Shown: positions 52,393-60,538 of the stretch, piece by piece | Layout of the letters: each line of letters opens with the position of its first letter | How positions within the stretch are numbered: position 1 is the stretch's first letter | NCBI GenBank assembly: GCA_965214015.1 | Contig: CBDCAS010000022.1 | Coordinates: 1-64,000, forward strand | Length of the DNA stretch: 64,000 nucleotides | From: CBDCAS01 sp965214015 | Lineage (GTDB): Bacteria; Pseudomonadota; Gammaproteobacteria; Coxiellales; Coxiellaceae | Direction: 5' to 3' | The notes under the pieces: generated by a model | The model's input: only the letters and a program-made list of their open reading frames with translations | Databases searched by the model: none | Told to the model about the DNA's origin: nothing | Position numbers and translations under genes: made by a program

Positions 52393-54279
52393 ATGATTAA
52401 TTTTAGAAATGAGAATTTAGAAAATTTAAAAAGCGCTTTTTTTCAAAGAAATGAGAAGAATATTTTCTCTGAATTAGACAAGATTAAAAGAGGTAGAAGT
52501 CCTCATTATTTTAGTCAATATTTACAAAATTTATTTTATTTTTTAATTCATTTAAATTTTAATGATAAATCTTTTGTGAATAATTTATTACTTAATATAT
52601 TGCGTAATTATAGACAAAGAATTTTTATAAAAAATAAGAACTTTGATTTTTGGATTGATCCTAAAGAAAAATTTACAGCATTAAACGCTATTGCAAAGGA
52701 AGGTTATGCTCAATTAGTAAAAAAATTATTGACTATTACTAAAGAAACTTTTAATGGAAATAATACGAAAAGTTTTCAGAATTTTTTAACCCATGCAAAT
52801 AAAGATGGTTTTAGTGCGTTAAATAGTGCCTCTTTTGCAGGCTATGATGAGATAGTCGAATTGCTCCTTGATGCTGCAGAAGAAACATTTGGTGGGAAGA
52901 ATACGACAGGTTTTCAGAATTTTTTAACCCATGTAAATAAAGATGATTTTAGTGCGTTAGATAGTGCCTCTTTTGCAGGTCTTGATGAGATAGTCAAATT
53001 GCTCCTTGATGCTGGAACGAAAGCATTTGATGGGAAGAATACGACAGGTTTTCAGAATTTTTTAACCCATGCAAATAAAGATGGTTTTAGTGCGTTAAAT
53101 AGTGCCTCTTTTACAGGTCATGATAAGATAGTCAAATTGCTCCTTGATGCTGGAGAGGAAGCATTTGATGGGGAGAATACGACAGGTTTTCAGAATTTTT
53201 TAACCCATGCAAATAAAGATGATTTTAGTGCGTTAAATAGTGCCTCTTTTACAGGTCATGATAAGATAGTCAAATTGCTCCTTGATGCTGGAACGAAAGC
53301 ATTTGATGGGAAGAATACGACAGGTTTTCAGAATTTTTTAACCCATGCAAATAAAGATGATTTTAGTGCGTTAAATAGTGCTGCTAAGCAAGGTCATGAT
53401 AAGATAGTCAAATTGCTCCTTGATGCTGCAGAAGAAACATTTGGTGGGAAGAATACGACAGGTTTTCAGAATTTTTTAACCCATGTAAATAAAGATGATT
53501 TTAGTGCGCTAAATAATGCTGCTAAGGAAGGTCATGATGAGATAGTCAAATTGCTCCTTGATGCTGGAGAGGAAGCATTTGATGGGGAGAATACGACAGG
53601 TTTTCAGAATTTTTTAACCCATGCAAATAAAGATGGTTTTAGTGCGTTAAATAGTGCCTCTTTTGCAGGCTATGATAAGATAGTCAAATTGCTCCTTGAT
53701 GCTGGAGAGGAAGCATTTGATGGGGAGAATACGACAGGTTTTCAGAATTTTTTAACCCATGCAAATAAAGATGGTTTTAGTGCGTTAAATAGTGCCGCTA
53801 AGCAAGGTCATTATAAGATAGTCAGAATACTTCTTGATGCTGGAGAGGAAGCATTTGGTAATCGGAATAACCAAAAATTTTATGATTTTTTAGAACAAAA
53901 AAATAAATATGGTTTTACTCCTCTTAATGCAGTAGCAAATACTATCAAGTTCCACAAATATACTTCTTGTGATGATTCAGTATTGTTAGAGTATCAAAAT
54001 TTTTATGATATTTTAGAGGAACTATTAAAGTATGGGTCAAACCCTGATATTAAAAACAGAAAAGGTTTTAGTGCACGAGAGAATTTGCGAAATTTCCAAT
54101 GGTCTCACTCAAGGAAGCGGCATCTATCCGATGATCAACAATATATGGCAGATTATCTTCCATTTAAAAGACCTTATGGTGGATTTTTTAATCCACAAGC
54201 TCAAAGTATAATAATAAAAAATAGCAATTGTTATTTTTTAAATTTAGCACGAGTTTCGCATTTGCGTAAATTGAGATAA
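52393..54279 (+). CDS. Ankyrin-repeat protein with 46-residue repeat units
   Basis: 628 residues. The N-terminal 120 or so residues are helical and basic, without a signal peptide. Eight near-identical 46-residue units follow, each with an ankyrin core (DGFSALNSASFAGHDKIVKLLLDAG) and a 13-residue-longer insertion containing NTTGFQNFLTHANK. Two degenerate ankyrin-like units and a C-terminal region (HSRKRHLSDDQQYMADYLP) end the protein. Such proteins in this bacterial order are often host-directed, but no secretion signal was established. The last nine residues (ARVSHLRKLR region) come from the inserted IS; the original C-terminus was NLGRL. Confidence 0.85.
   Translation: MINFRNENLENLKSAFFQRNEKNIFSELDKIKRGRSPHYFSQYLQNLFYFLIHLNFNDKSFVNNLLLNILRNYRQRIFIKNKNFDFWIDPKEKFTALNAIAKEGYAQLVKKLLTITKETFNGNNTKSFQNFLTHANKDGFSALNSASFAGYDEIVELLLDAAEETFGGKNTTGFQNFLTHVNKDDFSALDSASFAGLDEIVKLLLDAGTKAFDGKNTTGFQNFLTHANKDGFSALNSASFTGHDKIVKLLLDAGEEAFDGENTTGFQNFLTHANKDDFSALNSASFTGHDKIVKLLLDAGTKAFDGKNTTGFQNFLTHANKDDFSALNSAAKQGHDKIVKLLLDAAEETFGGKNTTGFQNFLTHVNKDDFSALNNAAKEGHDEIVKLLLDAGEEAFDGENTTGFQNFLTHANKDGFSALNSASFAGYDKIVKLLLDAGEEAFDGENTTGFQNFLTHANKDGFSALNSAAKQGHYKIVRILLDAGEEAFGNRNNQKFYDFLEQKNKYGFTPLNAVANTIKFHKYTSCDDSVLLEYQNFYDILEELLKYGSNPDIKNRKGFSARENLRNFQWSHSRKRHLSDDQQYMADYLPFKRPYGGFFNPQAQSIIIKNSNCYFLNLARVSHLRKLR
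52773..53876 (+). repeat. Eight tandem 138-bp repeats in the ankyrin gene
   Basis: The marker TTTTCAGAATTTTTTAACCC recurs at 52773, 52911, 53049, 53187, 53325, 53463, 53601 and 53739, exactly 138 bp apart. Differences are few and appear shuffled between units, pointing to recent expansion or conversion. Confidence 0.95.
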
Positions 54280-55301
54280 TCTTGCAATTTTCATTTGAGG
54301 GTTGGGCAAGGATGTCGAAGCATAAGTGCACAAAAGAAATTTACAAAACGTTTTTGCAGGCGAGCAGTATTCGCTATTCTGGCCTTGCATTATCAGAAGT
54401 TTCTCCAAAAAGTTTTTCACACGATAGCGTGAGCCGCTGGTTGCAAAGCGCACATTTTCGACCACGTGAAATTTGGCAGGAAGCCAAGGATTTTATCCAA
54501 GACGAAGAGCCATGTTTGCTGATTGCCGACGATTCTGTTTTATCTAAACATCGAAGTAAAAAAATTGATTTAGTTCACTACCAATATTCAGGTAACGCAC
54601 ATGATGTCATTGCTGGAATTGGTTTGGTGAACTTGCTTTGGCATGGGCTTGAATCAAGCGCCTCGGTTCCAATTGATTATCGTATTTATGATAAACCAAC
54701 AGATGGGAAAACAAAAAACTCACATTTTTGTGAGATGTTAAAGCTTGCTAAAAACAGGGGTATTTGTCCCAATGCCGTTGTTATGGACTCCTGGTACTCA
54801 AGCTTAACCAACCTAAAAACCATTCGCAGTATGGGTTGGTATTGGGTCACTGGATTAAGGAAAAATCGCAAAGTTAATAGAAATATTTCATTAGCCGACT
54901 TGGATATTCCCGATGAAGGATTAAAGGTGCATCTGCGGGGTTATGGATGGGTTTGGGTATTTCGGTTTGTCGCAAGTAATAGGCGCACGGATTACATTGC
55001 CACCAACCTGGAATCGCCAACACGCGATCAAGTGGCAACCATCATAAAAGCACGCTGGTCAGTGGAAGTCTATCACCGTGAATTAAAGCAAACCTGTGGT
55101 ATTGAGCGTTGTCAGGCCCGAAATGGTCGAGCGCAGAGAAATCATATTGGCTTAGCAATTGCTGCTTGGTTTAGTCAGCATCGACGACGATGTTTGGAAA
55201 AGTTAACTTTTTACGAACAAAACTGGCGAGTAATTAAACAAGCAATTTCTATCCGGATGCAGTGTTTATTGAGTGAAACTTAGGCAAATGCGAAACTCGT
55301 G
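54248..55301 (+). mobile_element. IS701/IS4-like insertion sequence (copy 2), intact with target duplication
   Basis: A 1054-bp element with terminal inverted repeats CACGAGTTTCGCATTTGC (left) and its inverse (right). TTTAG flanks both ends (54243-54247 and 55302-55306), a 4-5 bp duplication that contains the TTAG target favoured by IS701-like elements. It is inserted in the last codons of the ankyrin gene. A 40-bp remnant of the same element is at 13990. Confidence 0.93.
54312..55283 (+). CDS. DDE transposase of IS701/IS4-like element
   Basis: 323 residues from ATG 54312, which follows GGGTTGGGCAAGG; the frame from 54282 adds ten residues. Motifs are SHDSVSRWL, Asp in LLIADDSVLSKH, Asp in VVMDSWYSSLTN and Glu in VEVYHRELKQTCGIERC. 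The frame is intact, and together with clean ends and a target duplication the element looks recently active. Confidence 0.92.
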   Translation: MSKHKCTKEIYKTFLQASSIRYSGLALSEVSPKSFSHDSVSRWLQSAHFRPREIWQEAKDFIQDEEPCLLIADDSVLSKHRSKKIDLVHYQYSGNAHDVIAGIGLVNLLWHGLESSASVPIDYRIYDKPTDGKTKNSHFCEMLKLAKNRGICPNAVVMDSWYSSLTNLKTIRSMGWYWVTGLRKNRKVNRNISLADLDIPDEGLKVHLRGYGWVWVFRFVASNRRTDYIATNLESPTRDQVATIIKARWSVEVYHRELKQTCGIERCQARNGRAQRNHIGLAIAAWFSQHRRRCLEKLTFYEQNWRVIKQAISIRMQCLLSET

Positions 55302-55339
55302 TTTAGGTAGATTATGATGATAATATTGCTCTTTTTTTA

Positions 55340-55531
55340 TTATTTATATTTTTGACCCTCTTTAAAAAGCCGCAGGTTTACTTGACGTTTTTGCTCATCA
55401 CTCATACGGTTCCAGTTATGAACCTCATCAAATGTTCGACCACAGCCAATACATACTTCATCACCTAATGATGTGCTGCAGATGCCTATGCATGGCGTGT
55501 CGGTAGAATCTTTTTGGCCGAATATATTCAT
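55340..55531 (-). CDS. DUF1289 family protein
   Basis: 63 residues with the family cysteines PCIGICSTSLGDEVCIGCGRT followed by WNRMSDEQKRQV. Probably a small metal- or cluster-binding protein of unknown role. It starts 16 bp after the dsbD stop, in the same direction. Confidence 0.85.
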   Translation of the reverse strand: MNIFGQKDSTDTPCIGICSTSLGDEVCIGCGRTFDEVHNWNRMSDEQKRQVNLRLFKEGQKYK

Positions 55532-55547
55532 TGCTAGCTAGAGTCCC

Positions 55548-57338
55548 TCAATTTTGAGTGATTTGCTGAAGGTGTTTCAGTAGAAACGGAGCTTTTATCT
55601 CACCGATAAGGCGTGCCTGCTTTAGTTCTTGCCCTTCTTTGAAAAACAACAGAGTGGGAGGGGCGATGATGTTGAAGTGCTGTTTGAGTGCTTCAACAGA
55701 AGCTTTATTATTTTTTGTAATATCAGCGCGTAATAGTATAAATTTCTTCAGATACCGCTGAACTTTTGGATTTGCAAATGTCATGCTATCCATTTGTTGA
55801 CAGGAGATACACCATTGCGCCCAAAAATCTAGAATAACCGGTTTTTGTTGCTGATCGGCCAAGGTAATGGCTGTGTTTATCTCAGCAACTGAGCTTACTT
55901 TTTTAAATAAAGGTTCGGCTTGTTGTGTCTTATTAATTTGTATCACTTTCCAGGCTGTCAACGGATGATTATAGCCTGTCACAGCACCGAGTGTTAATAA
56001 AATGCCGTAAGTGAAGATTAAGACGCTTAATGTTTTGCACAGTAAATGGCCCCACTTTTTAGTTTTTTTAGATAAGAGCATAAGATACAGTGATGTACCG
56101 AGGGCAAGCAGTGCCCAGAGCCACATAGTCACTGTAGCTGTTAGGATACGTTGTAATAACCAAATGGCCATCGCCAGCATAAGAATTCCCATGCTGGTTT
56201 TAATAGTATTCATCCAAATGCCTGCTTTTGGAATCAGTTTCCCGTGACAGAAGCCAATAATAAGTAAAGGAAATCCCATGCCAATGGCCATTATAAATAA
56301 GGCAAGACCTCCTAGTGTTGCGTTACCGGTATGACTGATATAGCTAAGTACGCCAATGAGTGCAGGAGTGGCACAGGGGGAAAGAATCAGAGTAGAGAGT
56401 ATGCCCATCACAAAAACACCCGCATAGGTTCCTTGCTTTTGATGCTCACTCCAGTGAGTAAGTCGACTATGCCAGCGGGATGGTATTTGAATCTCATAAA
56501 AGCCAAAAAGTGATAAGGCCATTGCAATAAAGAGTGCACTAAATAAGGCAATCACCCAGGGAGTTTGTAAGACTGTTTGAAAGCTACTACCCAACAATCC
56601 AGCCAGTACTCCAGCGATCGCATAAGTGATAGCCATGCCAAATACATAGAATAAAGAGAGTAAAAAGGCATGCGTGGATGTTAGCTTTTTTTGCCCGACA
56701 ATGATTGCTGAGAGAATAGGAATCATGGGCAGGACACAGGGTGTTAAAGCAATTAACAGACCAAGGCTGAGAAATCCAATGAGAAAAGCCCAGAGATGAT
56801 CACCTTTGAGTAGTTGCTGTATTTTATTAGGTGGGGGCAACGGGTTGCTAGAGTGTGTGTTTGTATTCGGTATGTCTATGACCGAACCTTTAATAAAAGT
56901 CATATAATCTTTGTTAAGGTCTATTGTCACTATTTTCTTTGTAGGTGGATAACAGTAACCCGCTTCAGAACATCCTTGATAATAGACTTCAAGAGTAAGA
57001 GGGTCTTGTGTTGTGCTAATAATAGGCAGAGGAATCGTAATCGTGTCTTTGTAAAGCTCACAATGTCCTAAGTTGGGCAGGTTTTTTTTGATCCCTTTGG
57101 GAAATAGGGGTTGGCCAAGGCGGGCATTCTTGGGTTTAATGATATGGAAGCTAAATTGCTTGCGGTAGAGGTAGTAGCCTGGTGCGATATTCCAACGAGC
57201 GAGAATCGTTTGGCGATCGTGTGCTGCTGCTGAAAATTGAAAGGCTTGATCTGTTGAGAGTGGTTGATCGGTATTGGGGGAATAGGCAAAGATCCCGCAA
57301 GAAATAAGTATTAGTAAAAGCCCAAACCTTGTTTTCAT
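55548..57338 (-). CDS. dsbD: Thiol:disulfide interchange protein DsbD
   Basis: Carries electrons from cytoplasmic thioredoxin to the periplasm. 596 residues from ATG 57338 (MKTRFGLLLI, signal peptide). The alpha domain has the redox pair in CSEAGYC. The central eight-helix domain has its cysteines in LTPCVLPM and LSPCATPA. The C-terminal thioredoxin-like domain has WCISCQQM. A GTG start at 57347 would overlap the acnA stop and is less likely. It starts 5 bp after acnA and is followed by DUF1289. Confidence 0.96.
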   Translation of the reverse strand: MKTRFGLLLILISCGIFAYSPNTDQPLSTDQAFQFSAAAHDRQTILARWNIAPGYYLYRKQFSFHIIKPKNARLGQPLFPKGIKKNLPNLGHCELYKDTITIPLPIISTTQDPLTLEVYYQGCSEAGYCYPPTKKIVTIDLNKDYMTFIKGSVIDIPNTNTHSSNPLPPPNKIQQLLKGDHLWAFLIGFLSLGLLIALTPCVLPMIPILSAIIVGQKKLTSTHAFLLSLFYVFGMAITYAIAGVLAGLLGSSFQTVLQTPWVIALFSALFIAMALSLFGFYEIQIPSRWHSRLTHWSEHQKQGTYAGVFVMGILSTLILSPCATPALIGVLSYISHTGNATLGGLALFIMAIGMGFPLLIIGFCHGKLIPKAGIWMNTIKTSMGILMLAMAIWLLQRILTATVTMWLWALLALGTSLYLMLLSKKTKKWGHLLCKTLSVLIFTYGILLTLGAVTGYNHPLTAWKVIQINKTQQAEPLFKKVSSVAEINTAITLADQQQKPVILDFWAQWCISCQQMDSMTFANPKVQRYLKKFILLRADITKNNKASVEALKQHFNIIAPPTLLFFKEGQELKQARLIGEIKAPFLLKHLQQITQN

Positions 57339-57343
57339 GGTAG

Positions 57344-60007
57344 TCACTTATAGCTTAATAATTTTCGTAATACATAATGTAGAATGCCACCGTGGCGGTA
57401 ATATTCAAGCTCATTTTTAGTATCAATGCGGCTTTTTGCAGTCACTTTCTCTATTGAGCCACTTATGCGCTTGATGGTTAAGGTAAGTTCTCTATTCGGT
57501 GTAAGATCATTTTCAATGCCGGTAATAGTGATTTGTTCGCTTCCATCAAGTTTTAAAGTTTTACGATCGGTACCTTCTTTAAATTCTAGGGGAAGCACTC
57601 CCATGCCGATTAAATTAGAACGATGAATGCGTTCAAAGCTTTCTGCAATCACAGCTCTAACGCCTAACAGCAGAGTCCCTTTAGCGGCCCAGTCGCGTGA
57701 TGAGCCGGTGCCATACTCTTTACCTGCAATAACGACCAGTGGTATATGCTCTCTTTGATAGGCCATAGCAGCATCAAAGATCGACATCTCTGCGCCATCA
57801 GGAAAATGGCGCGTGTAGCCTCCTTCAATGTTTGGAACTATTTCATTGCGAATTCGAATATTAGCGAAGGTGCCACGCATCATCACTTCATGGTTGCCAC
57901 GGCGTGAACCGTAAGAATTAAAGTCTGTGATAGCAACCCCTTGCTTTTGTAAATACACTCCAGCAGGACTTTCAGGTTTAATAGCACCTGCTGGTGAGAT
58001 GTGATCTGTAGTAACACTGTCCCCAAGCAAAGCAAGAATTCGAGCCTCATGAATATCTTGTAATGGCTGCGGCTCAGTCTCCATGTCTTTAAAAAAAGGA
58101 GGCAGTTTGATATAGGTGGATTCTGGTTGCCAATGATAAGTTTCACTCTTATTAGTGTTGATTGCTTGCCACTGTGTATCCCCTTTAAAGACTTCTGCAT
58201 ATTCTTTTGAGAACATGCTCTCTGATATTTTAGTGATTTCCTCAGAAATCTCTTTATTGGTAGGCCAAAGATCCTTTAAATAGACAGGCTGTCCTTCTTG
58301 ATCCGTACCAAGAGGCTCTTTTGTTAAATCAATGCAAGTAGAGCCAGCAAGCGCATAGGCAACTACTAAAGGGGGTGAGGCGAGCCAGTTCGCTTTGACA
58401 AGAGGATGAATACGTCCTTCAAAATTACGATTGCCAGATAAAACAGCGCTCACGACCATATCATGGTCTGTTACTGTTTTAGTGATAGCCTCTGGTAGCG
58501 GTCCTGAATTACCAATACAGGTAGTACAACCATAACCGACTAGATAAAAACCTAGGGTGTCTAAATATTTTAATAAACCAGTTTTCTCTAAATAGTCAGT
58601 CACTACTTTAGATCCAGGTGCTAGGGAGGTTTTAACCCACGGTTTTGGTTTTATCCCTTTTTGCACCGCTTTTTTAGCCAATAAGCCAGCGGCGATCATC
58701 ACACTCGGATTGGATGTATTAGTGCAACTGGTGATCGCTGCAATCACAACATCACCATGATGTAAATCAAAATCACTGCATTGAAAATGCTCATCGACTG
58801 AATGGTTAGCTTCTGTTATGGCTTGTTCAGAAGCTTTGATCATATCCGGTAAGGCTACGCGAGCTTGCGGATGTTTAGGTCCTGCTAGACTGGGTACCAC
58901 TTTAGATAAGTCAAGAGTGAGCGTGTCTGTGAATTCAGGTTCGGATGTGGATTTATCGTGCCAAATATCTTGTGCTTTGGCATAAGCGGTGATAAGAGCA
59001 ATGGTATCATCGCTGCGGTTGCTAAGTTGCATATACTTAATAGTTTCTTGGTCGATGGGAAATAATCCACAAGTGGCGCCGTACTCAGGGGCCATATTGG
59101 AGATTGTGGCACGATCTGCTAAAGGTAATTCAGCAAGGCCAGGACCATAGAATTCAACGAATTTTCCAACTACGCCCTTCTCGCGTAACATTTGGGTAAC
59201 AGTGAGTACAAGGTCTGTGGCGGTGATTCCTTGGTTAAGTTCTCCGACAAGGCGAAAGCCGATGACTTCAGGAATTAACATGGAAATAGGTTGTCCTAGC
59301 ATCGCTGCTTCTGCTTCGATGCCACCCACGCCCCAACCTAAAACACCCAAACCATTAATCATAGTAGTATGACTATCTGTACCTACCAGCGTGTCAGGAT
59401 AAGCCATGTAGGTTCCGTTGACCTCATGCGACCAAACTGTACGGGCTAGATATTCCAGATTTACCTGGTGACAAATACCAGTTCCTGGAGGGACTGCTTG
59501 GAAGTTTTGGAAGGCCTGTTGTCCCCATTTTAGAAAGGCATAGCGTTCTAAATTGCGCCTCATCTCCATTTCAACATTTTTTTGAAATGCTCTGGCATTA
59601 CCAAATGCATCAACTTGCACAGAATGATCAATGATTAAATCAACAGGACAGAGTGGATTAATCTTCTTAGCCTCACCCCCTAAATCTACTACAGCATTAC
59701 GCATAGCGGCTAAATCAACCAGCGCAGGAACTCCGGTAAAATCCTGCATTAAAACGCGGGTGGGGCGATAGGCAATTTCATGTTGAGATGCTTTATTCGT
59801 GAGCCAGCTCATAAAGGCTTTAATATCTTCTTGGGTTACGGTATCACCATCCTCGTGTCTTAGTTGATTTTCCAGCAATATTTTTAAGCAATAGGGGAGT
59901 TTAGAGATTCCCGTAAGACCGGCAGCTTCAGCTGCTTTGAGATTATAGTATTGGTATGATTTGCCGTTGATAGAAAGTTTCTCTAAGGCCTTAAATGAAT
60001 TGAGCAT
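57344..60007 (-). CDS. acnA: Aconitate hydratase A
   Basis: Interconverts citrate and isocitrate in the TCA cycle. 887 residues. The [4Fe-4S] cysteines are in AITSCTNTSNPSVM and VGYGCTTCIGNSG. SHTTMINGLGVLGWGVGG and the C-terminal swivel domain GSSRDWAAKG are diagnostic of the AcnA/IRP group. Divergent from groES with 200 bp between. Confidence 0.97.
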   Translation of the reverse strand: MLNSFKALEKLSINGKSYQYYNLKAAEAAGLTGISKLPYCLKILLENQLRHEDGDTVTQEDIKAFMSWLTNKASQHEIAYRPTRVLMQDFTGVPALVDLAAMRNAVVDLGGEAKKINPLCPVDLIIDHSVQVDAFGNARAFQKNVEMEMRRNLERYAFLKWGQQAFQNFQAVPPGTGICHQVNLEYLARTVWSHEVNGTYMAYPDTLVGTDSHTTMINGLGVLGWGVGGIEAEAAMLGQPISMLIPEVIGFRLVGELNQGITATDLVLTVTQMLREKGVVGKFVEFYGPGLAELPLADRATISNMAPEYGATCGLFPIDQETIKYMQLSNRSDDTIALITAYAKAQDIWHDKSTSEPEFTDTLTLDLSKVVPSLAGPKHPQARVALPDMIKASEQAITEANHSVDEHFQCSDFDLHHGDVVIAAITSCTNTSNPSVMIAAGLLAKKAVQKGIKPKPWVKTSLAPGSKVVTDYLEKTGLLKYLDTLGFYLVGYGCTTCIGNSGPLPEAITKTVTDHDMVVSAVLSGNRNFEGRIHPLVKANWLASPPLVVAYALAGSTCIDLTKEPLGTDQEGQPVYLKDLWPTNKEISEEITKISESMFSKEYAEVFKGDTQWQAINTNKSETYHWQPESTYIKLPPFFKDMETEPQPLQDIHEARILALLGDSVTTDHISPAGAIKPESPAGVYLQKQGVAITDFNSYGSRRGNHEVMMRGTFANIRIRNEIVPNIEGGYTRHFPDGAEMSIFDAAMAYQREHIPLVVIAGKEYGTGSSRDWAAKGTLLLGVRAVIAESFERIHRSNLIGMGVLPLEFKEGTDRKTLKLDGSEQITITGIENDLTPNRELTLTIKRISGSIEKVTAKSRIDTKNELEYYRHGGILHYVLRKLLSYK

Positions 60008-60121
60008 CGTTCAATGACTCCTTAAAGTGCGATAATGTATGACAGTCGGTGTCAGTATAAACTATTGACCTAAAAAGCACTGCAATAAACTCAATATTTT
60101 TGTGACCACAGACTTGAATCC

Positions 60122-60149
60122 TTGACGACTGCCCTCATATCGCTATCAT
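60122..60149 (+). promoter_or_regulatory. Sigma-70 promoter of groESL
   Basis: TTGACG (60122-60127) and TATCAT (60144-60149) with 16-bp spacing. Predicted transcription start near 60156 lies inside the CIRCE operator. I saw no separate sigma-32-type promoter. Confidence 0.7.
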
Positions 60150-60175
60150 TAGCACTCATTTGGTGAGGGTGCTAA
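60149..60175 (+). promoter_or_regulatory. CIRCE operator (HrcA binding site)
   Basis: TTAGCACTC, 9 bp, GGGTGCTAA. This matches the CIRCE consensus TTAGCACTC-N9-GAGTGCTAA with one mismatch in the right arm. Placed over the transcription start of groESL, it predicts HrcA repression relieved by heat or unfolded-protein load. Confidence 0.9.
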
Positions 60176-60207
60176 ACCTAACAATTAGAAATAATGGAGA
60201 ACTGAAG

Positions 60208-60510
60208 ATGGCAGAAATGGCTATGAATATTCGACCATTACACGACCGCGTTGTAATTAAGCGCCTTGATGAAGAGCGTGCTTCTCAAGGTGGTATTGTC
60301 ATTCCTGATACAGCAACTGAAAAGCCAATGCGAGGCAAAGTTGTTGCTATTGGTCCTGGTAAAATGCTCGATGATGGCAAAGTAATCCCCTTAGGTGTTC
60401 AAGAGGGAGAAACTGTACTTTTTGGAAAATACTCTGGTACAGAAGTCAAAATAGATGGCACTGAATTTGTTGTGATGCGTGAAGACGACATCATGGGCAT
60501 TGTGGAATAA
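60208..60510 (+). CDS. groES: Co-chaperonin GroES
   Basis: Cap of the GroEL folding chamber. 100 residues from ATG 60208, with GGAGA upstream. NIRPLHDRVVIKRLDEERAS, the mobile loop GGIVIPDTATEKP, and VVMREDDIMGIVE at the end. A start at ATG 60223 (MNIRPLHD) would give the usual 95-residue form. Operon with groEL. Confidence 0.97.
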   Translation: MAEMAMNIRPLHDRVVIKRLDEERASQGGIVIPDTATEKPMRGKVVAIGPGKMLDDGKVIPLGVQEGETVLFGKYSGTEVKIDGTEFVVMREDDIMGIVE

Positions 60511-60538
60511 TTTTTCATTAATTAAAGAGGTAAAAATA

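Noticed and set aside
52773..53876. Regularly spaced repeats that could suggest a CRISPR array
   Set aside because: The period is 138 bp and the whole unit is conserved and in frame. There are no unique spacers and no cas genes.
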